A stretch of 64,000 bases of DNA from Atopsyche davidsoni (Eukaryota > Arthropoda > Insecta > Trichoptera > Hydrobiosidae), in the NCBI GenBank assembly GCA_022113835.1, contig JAILWY010000012.1:1178001-1242000 (forward strand), in the 5' to 3' direction. Positions 61,047 to 64,000 of the stretch are shown here, in pieces. The position numbers and the translations under genes were made by a program. The notes below the pieces were generated by a model. That model was given only the letters and a program-made list of their open reading frames with translations. It did no database searches and had not been told where the DNA came from. How positions within the stretch are numbered: the stretch's first letter is position 1; each line of letters starts with the position of its first letter.

Positions 61047-64000
61047 TACTGTGTTGAGTGCAAGCCAAACTCTTGTGTTACCATAATTTCGACTTGGGTA
61101 CAATCTCAAAAAAATCTCCATGAATAACTTATTTTTGTTTGGAATGTTTGATTGATTTATGTGAACAGTGCAACCCGCGCTTGCATATGCAAATATTTAG
61201 CCGATTTTCATCCAGGCATGTATAATCTCAAATAAATAAAAATAATACTAATCCCTCTTCTAAATCATGTTTTTTTTATAGTTAGAAAGATCTCTCAATT
61301 TCATTTATAGTCCTGTCAGAAAAACCGTGTGTGTTAAATCAGTGATCCGCAGTTCTCTAACAAAGTATGCTGTACCGAGATCTTTAAAAAAAATGGTAAT
61401 AAAAATAAAAAATCCTAACCGGATCATCACTATCACTATGAACCCAAAACCTCTCTTGTAGTACCTGGTTAACAATTATTCAGCCTGCATTATTCGGATC
61501 ATATTATGTATTGTAAGAATGTCAACTAAACTGAAAATTATATAACTATTATTTTCATTTCAAAATACCACACAAAAATTTGTGGGTGTGTTTAATTCTT
61601 TAAATATTCAATCATATCTTCGTGGGTGTCTTTATTTCTATATTAATTTTAAATTTAATAATTCAATGAAAATCAATTTAATACCCCGTGTTTGTTTTTG
61701 TACAACTCAATTACAAACTAATGCATGTAATATAATATTTTTTTTGTCTGGTGGTATTTGCATTTGACAATTAATTAAATAAAAAAACTGTGATTAGAAG
61801 TCGCCGTACAGTATGACAACTTTTTTTCAACTTGTTCAGATAGTGAGACGGGGGCACGGCCTTCCTGGGGCTATGTGGGCCACCGAATTATCTGGCCATT
61901 TTACATTTTACAAGCATTACTGGTTGCTTTTTTCATAAGTGAATCCACAAACGAATTGAATTTAACATTATACACATACGTGTGCTAACCTCATTGATAT
62001 CAACCACTGGCTTTTGCGCAATTACACTTGTCGCTTTACAGCCCCACCCTTCTTTCTACTAATAGATGCCTAAAAGTTTATTCAGAGGCATTCAATTTAA
62101 TGTGGCATTATGACGTCACAGTTTGCAATTCAATTCATTGTTTTATAGTTTTTAAATATATAGAGCAGTAAATCATCAAATAAAAAATGGGCTCTAACGT
62201 GGCTGTGACTTTATTAAGTCACTCGAGACTTAAATTTGTTTTAGTAAACGACGGATAGAGACTACGTAATAGCCGATTATTTCTAAGAGGCAATTAAAAA
62301 ATATAAAGTGCCTAATCCTGTACCAGAATCGAATTTTAATTATGACCCAGTTTACATTTTTAATTATCATCAATGATCGAATCAACAAGAGACAATTCTT
62401 ACGACAGACTTAGCGATCTCTACAACTCTAGAATTTATTTAGGTTTTTTTGAGTTTTGTCTTCAATTTATGCTCGTATAAAAGAAATGTGTTAGTTTAGT
62501 TATTAACTCTACGTAACTCGACATTAACTGGATAATGAACCAAAATGTTACTGTTAGCAAGTTTTGCTTCGAATATTTTGTAACGTTTTCTTTATTCTGA
62601 TTGTGTCTGTAGGGTCTTTATTATTGGTCTACAAATGACAACATTTGAACTATTAAACATATTATTTATGTTTGTAATTTAAGTATCGTGCTACGCATTT
62701 TAATTCGACTATTAAAACTAGTGATGGGGTCTATCGAATACAACAATTGACACTATAAAAATTTCGCTGCTATCGATTTTTCGACTTATTAAAAAGTATA
62801 CATTAAAATTAAAAATTAGTATTTTATGAAAGTGATTAGTTTTTTTTATTTTAGCACATTTAATTTTTTTTTACATTTATTTATTTGTCAACCACATTGC
62901 TTGTGAGTCTTCGATTTAAGACCAAAATATAATAATAAAATAATGCAATATCGAATAATCAAATAAAACATTGTTTCATATAAACATAAAAAAATGTGAG
63001 ACAGATTATTGAAAATTTGACCATTTTTCATTACTCGAATTATGGATTTTTATAAAGACTAAATTTATTATTGTTCAAAAACTGTCCCATCACTAATAGC
63101 AAACGTGAAACTTACAATACATATCAAAGATTAATATACTTGTGATATTAATCTGTGCTCGAGAACTAAGTTTGATCAAAAGTTGCTACAATTAATAAAA
63201 TATATATGAAATATCCAAACACGTTTAATGATCGATGTTCTTATTGTTAATTTTAATTGCTAATGGTCTTTAAGATCTGTTAACAGTGTAATACAAATGT
63301 ATAAATAAAATAAAAAAAATATGAGTTATGGACAGTGCTGTTTTATAAAAATAATTGTAAGTTAAGGCAATCATAATCTCAAATAATTATATCATAGATT
63401 GATTTATTATACGTAATCATATTCATGGAAAAAGCAAAATTGGTTTACATCTACTGACGACTCCGTAGTTAATTAAACAACAAATTTAATAATAAAATGT
63501 CTAAGACATTACGATGAATTTTATTTGCAATCGTTTTCGCTTTCCAAGGGTTTTTTTTTAGTATTTGTTGTCTTATTACTTGCTAAGGAGTGGTGAAGTT
63601 TTTTTAGTTCAAATTGCAGTTTAGTTTATCTTCGTTGGTTACAAGATCCATAGGATAAGGTATTTAAGGAGAATGATGTAAAAACCAGAAATCTTAAATT
63701 ATTTTGTAAAAAAATGTTAGTTCAAATTGTTGAAATATTTGATTGATTATTCGAGATTATTTGTATGGCTTTAAATATATTATAACATCAAGCGTTTTTA
63801 CACTTATTTTTCAATAATAAAAAAATTCTGAAGTAGTATATACTTAATACTTGTGGTGGTATTTTCCATGATATTTATTAAATAATAAGTAGTTTGTGCG
63901 ATTTACATTATATTTTCCTTAATTTTAGACTTACCGCACGTCACTAATACACAGGTTAGTGTAAGGTTATTTTCCTATTAACAATTAAAAACATATATTA
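61047..64000. other. AT-rich gene-free region, right end
   Basis: Very AT-rich DNA without supported ORFs, repeats or splice-linked exons. Confidence 0.65.

Overview
The window is nuclear DNA from an animal, almost certainly an insect. It is AT-rich, its genes are split by short GT-AG introns, and it is crowded with small transposable elements. A short run of CCTAA units (the complement of the arthropod TTAGG telomere repeat) lies near 27.2 kb. The order is not clear. GTP cyclohydrolase feedback regulator and ASB-type genes, which I do not associate with Drosophila, suggest a non-dipteran insect.

Layout. 1-32 kb: no convincing protein-coding gene. This part holds Helitrons (one with clean ends and a decayed ORF), pogo/Tigger-like and palindromic MITEs, tRNA-derived SINEs, a non-autonomous family that ends in an RTE-like LINE tail, and three families of palindromic repeats with a hammerhead-ribozyme-like core. 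It also has GC-rich islets, several of which carry a SOX-type ACAATGGC word. 32.3-48 kb: a compact gene cluster. In order it holds a small multi-pass membrane protein (+), tRNA-dihydrouridine synthase DUS2 (+), a UPF0449/C19orf25-like coiled-coil protein (-), two tandem GCHFR-like (GTP cyclohydrolase I feedback regulator) reading frames (+), an ANKRD39 orthologue (+), and a nine-exon ankyrin-repeat/SOCS-box (ASB) gene (-). 48-64 kb: mostly AT-rich non-coding DNA with SINEs, a Tigger fragment, a MITE, and one possible non-coding first exon near 50.6 kb.

The genes do not form one pathway. DUS2 acts in tRNA modification, the GCHFR-like proteins in tetrahydrobiopterin control, and the ASB protein in CUL5 ubiquitin ligation. 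ANKRD39 and UPF0449 have poorly known roles. They are packed tightly, with tail-to-tail 3' ends (DUS2/UPF0449, ANKRD39/ASB) and a shared head-to-head promoter (UPF0449/GCHFR). The most notable point is that the second GCHFR-like ORF is intronless and starts 97 bases after the stop of the first. No ATG or AATAAA lies between them, so a dicistronic transcript is plausible. All exon boundaries were read by eye from splice signals and reading-frame continuity; none was checked by alignment.
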